DNA of 13,992 nt from Chloroflexota bacterium (lineage in GTDB: Bacteria; Desulfobacterota; Desulfuromonadia; Desulfuromonadales; Geopsychrobacteraceae). Location of the stretch: positions 1 to 13,992 of the forward strand of contig JADFVC010000406.1 of the NCBI GenBank assembly GCA_015222355.1, in the 5' to 3' direction. Under the pieces are notes generated by a model. That model was not told where the DNA came from. It saw nothing but the letters and a program-made list of their open reading frames with translations, and ran no database searches. Positions 1-7,374 of the stretch are shown here, in pieces. Both the position numbers and the translations under genes were made by a program. Each line of letters opens with the position of its first letter. Position 1 is the first letter of the stretch.

Positions 1-21
1 CATCATCTGTAGTGCGAACAT
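1..21 (-). CDS. 5' end of a gene leaving the window (7 codons only)
   Basis: On the minus strand an ATG at 21-19 begins an open frame (MFALQMM) that runs off the left edge. It is preceded by a near-perfect Shine-Dalgarno, AAAGGAGG at 36-29, with a 7-nt spacer. About 50 nt further upstream is a sigma-54-type promoter element (81-98), and beyond that lies the bEBP gene on the same strand. Seven residues are too few to name a product. The strength of the ribosome binding site and the promoter arrangement are the evidence that this is a real gene start. By inference it is the target of the adjacent sigma-54 activator. Confidence 0.6.
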
Positions 22-80
22 TGTCTATCCTCCTTTAGAATATCTCTCGGTGTTGTTCTTCAGATGTTGCCGATTGATAT

Positions 81-98
81 TTCAAAAGCAGTGCCAAC
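81..98 (-). promoter_or_regulatory. Candidate sigma-54 (-24/-12) promoter
   Basis: Read on the minus strand, the -24 box is TTGGCAC (97-91) and the -12 box is TTGAA (85-81). GG is followed after 10 nt by GA. The -24 box is a full consensus match. The -12 box has TTGA where the consensus is TTGC, so the match is good but not perfect. The start site would fall near 70, giving a leader of about 50 nt before the ATG at 21. The gene next upstream on this strand encodes a sigma-54 activator. Confidence 0.55.
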
Positions 99-147
99 TT
101 TATAAAAATAAATATCGCTATGTTTTCAGCAGGTTACAAGTTATAGG

Positions 148-195
148 AAAAACAGCATGCCCTCTTGCGACGTCGCAGCTGTCGCAAGAGGGCAT
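148..195 (-). terminator. Rho-independent terminator of the bEBP gene
   Basis: Positions 157-171 and 181-195 are perfect 15-bp inverted complements with a 9-nt loop. Read on the minus strand, the stem is followed by GCTG and then five T (152-148). It lies about 50 nt after the bEBP stop codon at 243 and before the candidate sigma-54 promoter. The stem also belongs to a larger inverted repeat (160-227), so the RNA could fold in two exclusive ways. Confidence 0.6.
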
Positions 196-227
196 TTAGA
201 TGCGACAGCTGCGACGTCGCAAGAGGG
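160..227. repeat. 27-bp perfect inverted repeat; palindrome cluster, possible enhancer sites
   Basis: Arms 160-186 and 201-227 are exact reverse complements over 27 bp, separated by 14 nt. Within them TGCGACGTCGCA, itself a perfect 12-bp palindrome, occurs at 166-177 and 210-221. The element TGTCGCA/TGCGACA occurs at 180-186 and 201-207. The three symmetry centres (171.5, 193.5, 215.5) are 22 bp apart, about two helical turns. The cluster lies roughly 90-155 bp upstream of the expected sigma-54 start site, the usual place for bEBP enhancer sites. That it binds the neighbouring regulator is inference. The left part doubles as the terminator stem. Confidence 0.75.
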
Positions 228-242
228 TACAACGAAAAAAGT

Positions 243-1670
243 TCAGGAAAGCTGTTCTCGGGAAAGGTTCAGGCGCTGCAAATGACGATAGAGGGTGGCG
301 CGGTGCACACCGAGATGACGAGCCGCAGCAGAAAGATTGCCGTCCGCAGCACGATAGGCGGCCCGGATATTGGCTTCCGACAACTCTGCCCTGATTCCGC
401 GGCCCCGGCCGACCGGAATCAGGGCGGCATCGACAGTCACTTCGTCTGAAGGCTGCTGAGCGTAAGGAATGACAACCGGCAGGTTTTGTGGATTTTCAGT
501 CGAAGAAGTATTGATCGGCGACTGGGCAAACTGTTGTCGTTCACGAATCCATTCGGCAAAAGCCCGGGCGCCGATTGCCTCGGTTTCCGCCTCGACAACT
601 ATCCGCTCCAGCAAGTTACGCAGCTCCCGTACATTGCCGGGCCAGCGGTAGGATTGTAACAGTCGCATGGCTTCACTGGTCAGGCGCTGTACCCCTTTGC
701 CGTACTTGACATTAAACTGCTGCAAAAACAGATCGGCCAGCAACGGGATATCCTCAACCCGTTCACACAAGGCAGGCAGATGAATCCGCAGAACGGCCAG
801 ACGGTGGTAAAGGTCAGCGCGAAAGCGATGATCGGCAACGGCCTGTTCCAGGGGCACATTGGTGGCCCCGATCACCCGGACATCCACCTGCCGACTTTTC
901 TCACCGCCAACCCGCTGCACCTGGCCATCCTCCAGCACCCGCAGCAGCTTGCTCTGAATATGCAACGGCATATCGCCGATCTCGTCCAGAAACAGGGTGC
1001 CGCCATCGGCCCGCTCAAAATAACCGCGATGTTCCCGTACCGCACCGGTGAAGGCTCCCCGCTCATGGCCGAACAGTTCCGATTCGAGCAACTGTTCACT
1101 GACCGCCGTACAGTTGAGTACGGCGAAGGGTCTTCCCCGGCGATTGCTCTCTTCGTGCAAAGCCTGGGCAACCAGTTCCTTGCCGGCACCGGTTTCTCCG
1201 GTAATGATCACCGCCGCATCGGAGGCACCGTAGAGGCGGATCTTACGGAAAACCTCACGCATCGCCGGGCTGCCGCCAGTCAGATTACGAAAACCGACCT
1301 CCTGTCTGCTGGCAGTTGTTTCCCGTCGCAGGCTGATCCGCACCAGCTGGCCGAGATAATCATCGGTCAACCCGGCAAACTGGATGTCCGCCAGAAATTC
1401 CGGTTGATCCGGCAGCAGACGTATTTTGACATCAGTCAGGTCGTACCCCTGTTCAAGCACTTCGCTGACCAGATCAACCAGGGAGGGGGTTGTTGAGGGG
1501 AGAAATTGTTGCGGGGAGCGGCCCCTGACCTGGGCCGGATCGACCTTCAGCCAACCGGCAAGCCGCTCAGACAGGCTTTTTACCTGCCATTCGCCATGGC
1601 CCCAACGAATCAACATGAGATCCGGGGCGATAGCCGGCAAATATTCTCGGTTTTCCCGGGGATCAGCCAT
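243..1670 (-). CDS. Sigma-54-dependent transcriptional activator (PAS-like, AAA+, Fis-type HTH)
   Basis: This is an enhancer-binding ATPase that remodels sigma-54 RNA polymerase at -24/-12 promoters. With the ATG at 1670 it has 475 residues. Residues about 15-120 look like a PAS-type sensory domain, with no receiver domain. The AAA+ domain follows: Walker A GETGAGKE (158-165), sigma-54-contacting GAFTGA (205-210), Walker B GGTLFLDEIG (223-232) and the arginine-finger region FRADLYHRL (283-291). After a low-complexity linker (about 380-425) comes a Fis-type helix-turn-helix at about 430-466. All key ATPase motifs are intact. A TTG at 1685 would overlap the PilZ stop codon by 4 nt and add five residues. 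Neither start has a clear Shine-Dalgarno, so translational coupling to the PilZ gene is likely. The input signal cannot be told from sequence. Confidence 0.93.
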   Translation of the reverse strand: MADPRENREYLPAIAPDLMLIRWGHGEWQVKSLSERLAGWLKVDPAQVRGRSPQQFLPSTTPSLVDLVSEVLEQGYDLTDVKIRLLPDQPEFLADIQFAGLTDDYLGQLVRISLRRETTASRQEVGFRNLTGGSPAMREVFRKIRLYGASDAAVIITGETGAGKELVAQALHEESNRRGRPFAVLNCTAVSEQLLESELFGHERGAFTGAVREHRGYFERADGGTLFLDEIGDMPLHIQSKLLRVLEDGQVQRVGGEKSRQVDVRVIGATNVPLEQAVADHRFRADLYHRLAVLRIHLPALCERVEDIPLLADLFLQQFNVKYGKGVQRLTSEAMRLLQSYRWPGNVRELRNLLERIVVEAETEAIGARAFAEWIRERQQFAQSPINTSSTENPQNLPVVIPYAQQPSDEVTVDAALIPVGRGRGIRAELSEANIRAAYRAADGNLSAAARHLGVHRATLYRHLQRLNLSREQLS

Positions 1671-1681
1671 CGACAATAAAT

Positions 1682-2017
1682 TCAACGCCGGAGTTCATAA
1701 ACCAGCTGTTGGTAAGATTCTTCGCCAGATTCAAAGTGGAGCAAACGAACACCCATTCCCCCCTTGCTGGCAACCCGGATGAGGCTGGGAGGAACTTTTT
1801 TCGCCCACTGAACACGCCCATGAGCGATGACGGTGTCCCCGTTTGGCAGCAGCATTTCAATCAGCAACTTCCGTCCAGGAGGCTCCGGCTGCCCGGTCGT
1901 GATGAAAAGCCCCCGATCACTCATATCTTCAGTAAAGGCAACGCGCTTCGGGGAGTCAACCCCGAAGCGGAGCTTCAAACGCTTTTTTTTCCGTTTTAAT
2001 TCCCTTTTCTCAGCCAC
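1682..2017 (-). CDS. PilZ domain protein (c-di-GMP receptor)
   Basis: A 111-residue, almost purely PilZ protein. It carries both signatures that bind cyclic di-GMP: RxxxR (Arg13 and Arg17, in RLKLR) after a very basic N-terminus, and DxSxxG (Asp31, Ser33, Gly36, in DMSDRG). The fold continues through the hydrophobic beta segments and ends with an acidic helix. There is no membrane segment, so it should be cytoplasmic. The start is a GTG at 2017, supported by GGGAG followed by a 5-nt spacer. The stop codon at 1684-1682 abuts the bEBP gene, so the two are co-transcribed. By inference this links c-di-GMP level to the sigma-54 activator or its targets. The direct partner is unknown. Confidence 0.87.
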   Translation of the reverse strand: MAEKRELKRKKKRLKLRFGVDSPKRVAFTEDMSDRGLFITTGQPEPPGRKLLIEMLLPNGDTVIAHGRVQWAKKVPPSLIRVASKGGMGVRLLHFESGEESYQQLVYELRR

Positions 2018-2328
2018 AACAGCTCCCGTCTAGAAATTTTCCAGACACCTTCGGTAAACACAACACACTGGAATCATATCAAATTACGCAGAAAATTGCT
2101 TTTCAGCAAGAGGAATCGAGAGGTGGCCGACCTATTGTCCAAATAGTGGCGGTGGCTCTGGGCTGTGTATACTCAATTGACATCGCCCGGAGATGGGCCT
2201 AAAATCGCCCCCTTTTAAATATCCATCTATCCCGCCCTTCCCCGGGAACGATAATCTGCCGCAGTGACTGCTTTGTGGTTTGTGTTTGGTAATATGCTGA
2301 ATAGTTTACAGGTAGAGAAAGGTCAACA
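2018..2328. other. Divergent intergenic region between the PilZ gene and serA
   Basis: This 311-bp gap has no credible ORF. It holds the serA promoter (2177-2205) and a leader of about 115 nt. Toward the PilZ gene a TATGAT -10-like hexamer lies near 2078-2073 on the minus strand, but I find no convincing -35 box. A small perfect hairpin (TTGCT, four-base loop, AGCAA) occurs around 2095-2108. I recognise no known riboswitch in the serA leader. Confidence 0.5.
2177..2205 (+). promoter_or_regulatory. Sigma-70 promoter of serA
   Basis: TTGACA (2177-2182) is followed after exactly 17 nt by TAAAAT (2200-2205): a perfect -35 box and a five-of-six -10 box. The start site should be near 2212, leaving a leader of about 115 nt before the serA ATG. 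No other plus-strand gene lies nearby. Confidence 0.75.
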
Positions 2329-3921
2329 ATGAAAGTTCTGATTACCGATGAGATTTCCAAAAGTGGACTTTTGCCGATTCTTGATGACCCACGTATTCAG
2401 GTTGATTTCAAGGTTGGCCTGCCCGTAGACGAGTTGCATCAGATTATCGGTGATTACGAGGCGATCATTACCCGTAGTATGACTCAGGTGAACCAGGCAT
2501 TGCTGGATCGTGCGACCAAGTTGAAGATCATTGCGCGGGCCGGAGTCGGGATCGATAATGTCGATGTCGAAGCAGCCAGCAGCAAAGGAATCATTGTCGT
2601 CAACGCTCCTTACGGCAATGTCAACTCGGCCGCCGAGCACACCATGGCGCTGCTCCTTTCTTACTGTCGTAACGTGTCGATCGCCAATGCCAGCCTCAAG
2701 GGGGGCGACTGGCAGCGGGCACCCTTTACCGGTTATGAACTGAAAGATAAAACGATCGGCGTTATCGGTCTCGGCAAGGTGGGTGGCCGGGTGGCATTGC
2801 GTTGCCGGGCTTTTGAAGCCAATGTCATCACTTACGATCCCTATATCTCGGAAAAGCGGGCTGAAGATTTTGGCGTCAAGCTGGTTTCGTTGGAGGATGT
2901 TATCCGTTTCTCCGATATCATCACCGTGCACACGCCGCTCAATGAGGAAACCCGTGACCTGATAACCACTGAACATTTTGCCGGGATGCGGGATGGCGTC
3001 TTTATCGTCAATTGTGCCCGCGGCGGTATCATCAACGAGCAGGCGATGCTGGCTGCCCTGGAAAGTGGCAAGTGCGGTGGCGCGGCTTTTGATGTCTGGA
3101 GTGAGGAACCACCGAAAAGCGAACTGCTGAAAAAACTGATTGCTCATCCGAAGATGCTGGTTACCCCTCACCTCGGCGCCAACACCTTCGAGGCGCAGAA
3201 GAATGTCGCTGTCGATGTGAGCAAAGAAATCGTCAATTATGTCGACGGTCAGCCACTGTCGAACGCGGTGAATATCCCCCGTTTCGATCCCGATCTGATG
3301 GAACACATGAAGCCGTTTATGCGACTGATCTCGATCATTGGTGACTTTATCTCGCAACTGGCTCCGCCGAATCCGCACAAGATCACCTTTACCTACAATG
3401 GCAAGTTGGCCCGTTTTGACTGTTCCCCCTTAAGTGTTTGCGGCCTGGCCGCGCTGCTCAACCATTGTACCGAGCAGGACGTCAATATGGTCAATGCCAG
3501 CCTGATTGCCCGGGATATGGGGATTGAGGTCGAGTCGGTCCGCTCCACGGAAACCGATTCTTTTTCCAATCTGATCACCTTGAGCCTGGAGAGCACTCAA
3601 GGAAAGCGGTCGATTGCCGGGACTCTTTTTGAAGGAATCCCGAAAATTGTCAAGATGCGCAACTTCGACATCGATTTCCGTCCTGAAGAGCATATGCTGG
3701 TGATGACCTATGCCGACCGGCTCGGTTCTATCGGCAAGATCGGCACCATTCTCGGCAATGCCGGTGTGAATATCGGCAATATGAGCCTCGGCCGGACCGA
3801 AAAGGCGGGTGAGGCGATGGTAGTTTTCTCCATCGATTCTTCGGCCGATGAAGCGACACTTAACGCTGTGAAAGAAGCGGTGAACGCCACGTTTATCCGT
3901 GCGGTACACATCCGCCAGTAA
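2329..3921 (+). CDS. serA: D-3-phosphoglycerate dehydrogenase, long form with ACT domain
   Basis: Catalyses NAD-dependent oxidation of 3-phosphoglycerate to 3-phosphohydroxypyruvate, the committed step of serine synthesis, in the cytoplasm. The 530 residues match the long form. An N-terminal substrate-binding part surrounds a Rossmann domain with GLGKVG (Gly147, Gly149, Gly152). Catalytic candidates are Arg231 (in [10 protein letters not shown]), Glu259 or Glu260 (FDVWSEEPP) and His281 (TPHLGANT). An allosteric substrate-binding domain spans about 315-445, and an ACT domain about 455-530 is the usual site of serine feedback binding. The ATG at 2329 has an AAAGG six bases upstream. The gene is monocistronic: its own promoter at 2177 and a terminator 24 nt after the stop codon. 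No anomalies seen. Confidence 0.97.
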   Translation: MKVLITDEISKSGLLPILDDPRIQVDFKVGLPVDELHQIIGDYEAIITRSMTQVNQALLDRATKLKIIARAGVGIDNVDVEAASSKGIIVVNAPYGNVNSAAEHTMALLLSYCRNVSIANASLKGGDWQRAPFTGYELKDKTIGVIGLGKVGGRVALRCRAFEANVITYDPYISEKRAEDFGVKLVSLEDVIRFSDIITVHTPLNEETRDLITTEHFAGMRDGVFIVNCARGGIINEQAMLAALESGKCGGAAFDVWSEEPPKSELLKKLIAHPKMLVTPHLGANTFEAQKNVAVDVSKEIVNYVDGQPLSNAVNIPRFDPDLMEHMKPFMRLISIIGDFISQLAPPNPHKITFTYNGKLARFDCSPLSVCGLAALLNHCTEQDVNMVNASLIARDMGIEVESVRSTETDSFSNLITLSLESTQGKRSIAGTLFEGIPKIVKMRNFDIDFRPEEHMLVMTYADRLGSIGKIGTILGNAGVNIGNMSLGRTEKAGEAMVVFSIDSSADEATLNAVKEAVNATFIRAVHIRQ

Positions 3922-3944
3922 ACTGTTTTTTCTACGGTGAAAAG

Positions 3945-3979
3945 CAAGAGGTGCGTCCTGCGGGGTGTGCCTCTTTTTT
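3945..3979 (+). terminator. Terminator between convergent serA and mqnD
   Basis: AGAGG (3947-3951) pairs with CCTCT (3970-3974). The stem extends inward through G-U and G-C pairs over a G-rich loop, and a run of six T (3974-3979) follows. On the other strand the stem is followed by GCTTTTC, so it may also stop the mqn transcript, whose last stop codon is at 3993. Confidence 0.75.
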
Positions 3980-3992
3980 GTTCGGGGGTTTC

Positions 3993-4823
3993 TTAAGCAA
4001 ACAGCGGCAGATCGCAGGGGGGGATGATGCCGCGTTGTTCAGCGCGGGCGAAGAGCGTTTCCACGGCCTGAATGCCTGCCTCGCCAAGATCGACGGAAAA
4101 ATCGTTGACGTAAAGAGCGATGTGATTGCGGACGACATCTTCTGCCAACTCCTGGGCATGTTGGCGAATGTAGTCTTGTGGTTGCTGTGGATGGGCAAAG
4201 GCGAATTCGACGCTGGACCGCAACGCCTGATCAATCTGTTGAATCAGTTCATGGCCGAGGGAACGTTTGGCCAGTATGCCTCCCAGGGGGATCGGGCATC
4301 CTGAATCCTCTTCCCACCATTGGCCGAGATCCAGCACCTGTTGCAGCCCATGCCGTTGAAAGGTAAAACGCGATTCGTGGATGATGACCCCCGCCTCTGC
4401 CCGCCCCGCTGATACGGCTGCCATAATTTCGTGAAATGGGAGGATCAGCAGGTTGTCGTAGCCTTCTCCATAGAGTTGCAACAGCAGGTTGGCCGTGGTC
4501 AGCTGTCCGGGGATGGCGATTTTCTTGCCACGCAGCTGTGCCATGTCGGTTGCCTTTTGAGCGACAACCAACGGTCCGCAGCCCCGCCCGAGTGCCCCGC
4601 CACTGTGTAACAGGGCGTAGTCCTGTCGCAGGTGCCCGAGGGCATGGTAAGAGATTTTTGTCACATCAAGGCGGCCTTCAAGGGCCAATCGGTTGAGCGT
4701 TTCGACATCCTCCAGTTGCTCGATAAAGCTCACTCCCGGGCAGGGAATCCGGCCGTGGATCAGTCCATAAAAAATGAAAGTGTCGTTTGGGCAAGGAGAA
4801 TAGCCGAGGGTCAGTTCCTGCAT
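3993..4823 (-). CDS. mqnD: 1,4-dihydroxy-6-naphthoate synthase (futalosine menaquinone pathway)
   Basis: Converts cyclic dehypoxanthine futalosine to 1,4-dihydroxy-6-naphthoate, a late step of the futalosine route to menaquinone. The 276 residues have the periplasmic-binding-protein-like fold of the MqnA/MqnD family without a signal peptide. Family signatures visible: SPCPNDTF (9-16) at the N-terminus, TKISYHALGHL (55-65), the hinge segment IPGQLTTANLLLQLY (104-118), IIHESRF (147-153; His149 is the likely catalytic histidine) and WWEEDSGCPIPLGG (169-182). The ATG at 4823 is preceded by AAGGA with a 6-nt spacer. An adjoining TTG one codon upstream is less likely. It lies 9 nt after mqnB in the same operon. 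Confidence 0.95.
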   Translation of the reverse strand: MQELTLGYSPCPNDTFIFYGLIHGRIPCPGVSFIEQLEDVETLNRLALEGRLDVTKISYHALGHLRQDYALLHSGGALGRGCGPLVVAQKATDMAQLRGKKIAIPGQLTTANLLLQLYGEGYDNLLILPFHEIMAAVSAGRAEAGVIIHESRFTFQRHGLQQVLDLGQWWEEDSGCPIPLGGILAKRSLGHELIQQIDQALRSSVEFAFAHPQQPQDYIRQHAQELAEDVVRNHIALYVNDFSVDLGEAGIQAVETLFARAEQRGIIPPCDLPLFA

Positions 4824-4832
4824 CAATGATCC

Positions 4833-5543
4833 TTATTGCTCCGGCCAGTGTGTCAGGAGTTCGAGGACCGCAAGCTGGGCAGTTTCGGCTCCCTTGACAA
4901 TATCCCACTGCTGTGGGTTATGGGTTCCGGTCGGGTTGGAGATGCCACGCAGTTCAAGTAACGGCAGGTGATATTCGGCACAAACCTGGGCGGCCGCCGC
5001 ACCTTCCATGTTTTCACAGATGCCGCCGGTGCGTTGTTCAAGTTCCTCGCTCAGGAGTTGTTGGCCGCTGCCGCAATTGACTGTCACAAAGGGTCCACAA
5101 ACAGCTTCCGGAAGGATTGATCGAGCCCAGTCTCCCAGTTGAGATTGCAACGGATAACTTTGTTGCAGGGGCGGCATCAGCTGCGAATCCTGTGGGATGT
5201 CGAGCTGGTCCAGGGGGATAAATCGATTTGCCGTGGCCACACCCAGATCCCCATAAATTTCTTCATTGGCCAGTGCCAAGTCGCCGATTTTCAGGCCGCT
5301 GCCAGGGTAACAGCCGCCACAACCGCAGAGCAAGACCGAACTCAGTGGATGGTTTTCTGCCAAGCGTGTCAGCTGTAGAGCCATGGCCGTTTGGCCGACA
5401 CCACTATGGGCAATCAGGACCGGTTGGTTGTTAATTTTTCCGGAGAACGCTTGACGTGGGCCAACAGGGACGGTTTGCGGTGACAGCAGTTGGCGACGCA
5501 GCAGCTTGGTTTCCAGTGGGACGGCGGCAATGATTAATAGCAT
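4833..5543 (-). CDS. mqnB: Futalosine hydrolase
   Basis: Hydrolyses futalosine to dehypoxanthine futalosine and hypoxanthine, feeding MqnC and then MqnD. The 236 residues form a nucleoside phosphorylase/hydrolase fold. The N-terminus MLLIIAAVPLE begins the first beta strand. SGVGQTAMA (47-55) and LCGCGGCYPGSGLKIGDL (72-89) match the family's glycine-rich segments. ENMEGAAAAQV (177-187) carries the nucleoside-contacting Met-Glu, and RGISN (199-203) is the typical closing motif. The neighbouring mqnD favours futalosine over an MTA/SAH nucleosidase assignment. The ATG at 5543 has no obvious Shine-Dalgarno and sits 5 nt after the preceding stop codon, suggesting coupled translation. MqnA and MqnC are not encoded here. 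Confidence 0.92.
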   Translation of the reverse strand: MLLIIAAVPLETKLLRRQLLSPQTVPVGPRQAFSGKINNQPVLIAHSGVGQTAMALQLTRLAENHPLSSVLLCGCGGCYPGSGLKIGDLALANEEIYGDLGVATANRFIPLDQLDIPQDSQLMPPLQQSYPLQSQLGDWARSILPEAVCGPFVTVNCGSGQQLLSEELEQRTGGICENMEGAAAAQVCAEYHLPLLELRGISNPTGTHNPQQWDIVKGAETAQLAVLELLTHWPEQ

Positions 5544-5548
5544 ATAGT

Positions 5549-6637
5549 TTAATGCTTGAACCAGCCCTGGCGGATCAGGTCACGGCGCAGATCAATCCCC
5601 TGGTTACGCACCATCCCCTGGTACCAGAAGCGTTCCTGTCGCAATTTAGGTTCAGAGGGAGGGTCGAGCCTTTTGCGTCGGTCAATCAGGGTTCTTTGAA
5701 AGAATTTGTCGGGATCGCTCACGATCGAGCCGATCTTCTCCGCGAGGGCCTCAGGAGCAATTTCAATCACCAATTGAATGGTATCACGGATTTTCAAGCC
5801 TTGGCGGTACTCCCACAGGTCTCCCTCAAAGCCGTTTTCGCACTCGGTGACAAAATCGCTCCAATCCAGCAGCAGGCTGCCGAATTCGATGTCGGAAAAT
5901 TCGTTGTCCGCAAGCTCTTTGTTCACCAGTTCCGCGATCTGCTCCTGCTCTTTGCGGGTCAGGAAAAAGGAAAGTCCCTCCTCGACCTGATACATATCAA
6001 GCTGCTCGATCAGTTCTGCACAAAAATTGGTCGAGTCGAGATCCTTGTCACTCAGTTCTTGAAGGGCTTTGGGCAGTAACTGTCGGGGGAAGCCGAGCAG
6101 GGAGAGATGGTCGTGACCAAAGTCAGCCGGCAGCACCAGGTTGGGCCGATGGGGAACCTGGTGCTGCCGCAGAAAATCGCAGAGTCGCAAATGGTTGTCG
6201 GTGAAGAAGGTCATGACCTTCTCTTCGGAGTAGAAAAGTTCCAGTCCCTTACGGTTATTGGCCAGGCCAAAGCCGACAAAGCCGTCATGAATCATCCGCT
6301 CAAGGTAGGGAGTCACTAACCGCAGCAAATCCGTTGTCGGCAGGTAGGGAGAATAATGAACAACCGGTACCGGTCGTTCATCGGCATTACTTGGACGTGA
6401 TGGCAGTTGCTCTTCCGGATAGTGTTCAAGGATAAAAAAGGCTTCTTCCTGCAGAAATCTGGAAAAACTGTTGAAAACCTCAGCTATTTTGCCGGCATGA
6501 ATGGTTGCCGTAAAGCGGTAGACATTAGCGCAATCCTCCAGCAGGGACATTTCATATCCTTCACGCTGATGGGGAGCGATGATTTTGTCGTTATGCCAGC
6601 GACGCAAGCCGACAGGTAATTCAAGAAGAGTTGGCAA
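5549..6637 (-). CDS. Unrecognised 362-residue protein heading the mqn operon
   Basis: I do not recognise a family. The protein is soluble-looking, with no signal peptide or membrane segment, and is acidic and rich in Leu, Glu, Phe and Asp. It appears largely helical and ends in a basic, aromatic segment (FWYQGM...WFKH). Conspicuous patches are HYSPYLPTTDLLRLVTPYLE (111-130), GFVGFGLANNRKGLELFY and WEYRQGLKIRDTIQLVI near the C-terminus. I see no catalytic signature. The start is uncertain. A TTG at 6637 has AAGGG with a 6-nt spacer, and an ATG at 6550 has AAGGA with a 6-nt spacer; the shorter form would have 333 residues. The stop codon is 5 nt before mqnB, so co-transcription with mqnB-mqnD is very likely. 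A role linked to menaquinone is only inference from position. Confidence 0.85.
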   Translation of the reverse strand: MPTLLELPVGLRRWHNDKIIAPHQREGYEMSLLEDCANVYRFTATIHAGKIAEVFNSFSRFLQEEAFFILEHYPEEQLPSRPSNADERPVPVVHYSPYLPTTDLLRLVTPYLERMIHDGFVGFGLANNRKGLELFYSEEKVMTFFTDNHLRLCDFLRQHQVPHRPNLVLPADFGHDHLSLLGFPRQLLPKALQELSDKDLDSTNFCAELIEQLDMYQVEEGLSFFLTRKEQEQIAELVNKELADNEFSDIEFGSLLLDWSDFVTECENGFEGDLWEYRQGLKIRDTIQLVIEIAPEALAEKIGSIVSDPDKFFQRTLIDRRKRLDPPSEPKLRQERFWYQGMVRNQGIDLRRDLIRQGWFKH

Positions 6638-6687
6638 ATCGTACCCTTTTGATTGCTCCGTTGGAGAAGAAAAGCTATCCCTCTGAA

Positions 6688-6716
6688 TAGTTAGTGGATT
6701 TTTTACGGCAAGTCAA
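6688..6716 (-). promoter_or_regulatory. Possible sigma-70 promoter of the mqn operon
   Basis: On the minus strand TTGACT (6716-6711) is followed after 17 nt by TAACTA (6693-6688). The -35 box is good and the -10 box is weak. It lies about 50 nt upstream of the TTG start at 6637 and is the best candidate in the 222-bp divergent gap shared with mglB. Confidence 0.4.
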
Positions 6717-6794
6717 CCGCGAAGATCTCCCGATCCACCGGTGTGCATCCCCCGAAAAAGATGAATTCTTTTTAAGGAATATGAGGGAAACTCC

Positions 6795-6823
6795 TTGAAG
6801 TGAGACATTTTAAATGATATACA
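6795..6823 (+). promoter_or_regulatory. Possible sigma-70 promoter of mglBA
   Basis: TTGAAG (6795-6800) is followed after 17 nt by TATACA (6818-6823), four of six matches in each box. The start site would be near 6830, about 30 nt before the mglB ATG. Confidence 0.45.
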
Positions 6824-6859
6824 AATCAATGCTAATAAACTTTGGTAAGGAGACTGTTT

Positions 6860-7360
6860 ATGCTCGGTCCCCAGTCATCTCTGGTGATGTACGATGAGGA
6901 GTATCAGCGCATTCTGGTACTGCTCGAAAAATTGCTGCGCGAAGCCAACACAAAGGTCATTTTTCTGGTTGATAAGAACGGTCAGTTGATCGCGGCAACC
7001 GGAGAAACGGCGAACCTTGATACGACCAGTCTGGCCTCTTTGACAGCGGGCAATATTGCGGCAACCGGTGGCTTGGCAAAGCTGATCGGGGAGAAAGAGT
7101 TCTCCATCCTGTTTCACGAGGGGGAAAAGGATAACATCCATATCTCTATCATCGGGGGCAGGGTCATCCTGGTGGTGATCTTTGATCAGCGCAGCTCGCT
7201 CGGTCTGGTTCGGCTACGGGTCAAAAAAGCCAGCAACGATCTGGCTGTCGTGTTCGAAGAAATGGCGAAAAAGAGTGCTGCAGAAACCGCCTCGGCCAGC
7301 AGTGCAACCAGCCCCTTTGCAGAAATCACCGACGACGATATTGATAATCTTTTCAACTGA
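6860..7360 (+). CDS. mglB: MglB-like Roadblock/LC7 protein, GTPase-activating partner of MglA
   Basis: A 166-residue Roadblock/LC7 protein. The fold spans about residues 14-135: an amphipathic first helix ([14 protein letters not shown]), strand [16 protein letters not shown], the alanine/glycine-rich middle, then strands [15 protein letters not shown] and VILVVIFD. The tail is Ala/Ser-rich and ends in an acidic peptide ([10 protein letters not shown]). In Myxococcus xanthus, MglB homodimers act as GAP for the Ras-like MglA and help set cell polarity for motility. MglA is encoded 14 nt downstream, which makes that role likely here. The ATG at 6860 is chosen because AAGGAG lies 7 nt upstream. 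An in-frame TTG at 6842 lacks a ribosome binding site. Confidence 0.9.
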   Translation: MLGPQSSLVMYDEEYQRILVLLEKLLREANTKVIFLVDKNGQLIAATGETANLDTTSLASLTAGNIAATGGLAKLIGEKEFSILFHEGEKDNIHISIIGGRVILVVIFDQRSSLGLVRLRVKKASNDLAVVFEEMAKKSAAETASASSATSPFAEITDDDIDNLFN

Positions 7361-7374
7361 TCGGGGTTTGCAAG

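Noticed and set aside
160..227. CRISPR-like or insertion-sequence-end repeats
   Set aside because: There are only two arms in inverted orientation with a 14-nt spacer, no transposase, and no regular spacer units.
780..1496. A 238-codon plus-strand open frame inside the bEBP gene
   Set aside because: It is antisense to the conserved AAA+ core, has no ribosome binding site, and its translation has no recognisable domain. The minus-strand frame has intact Walker A, GAFTGA and Walker B motifs.
2323..3378. A 351-codon minus-strand open frame opposite serA
   Set aside because: It is a long shadow of the biased codon use of serA. The plus-strand frame matches phosphoglycerate dehydrogenase over its full length with its own promoter and ribosome binding site.
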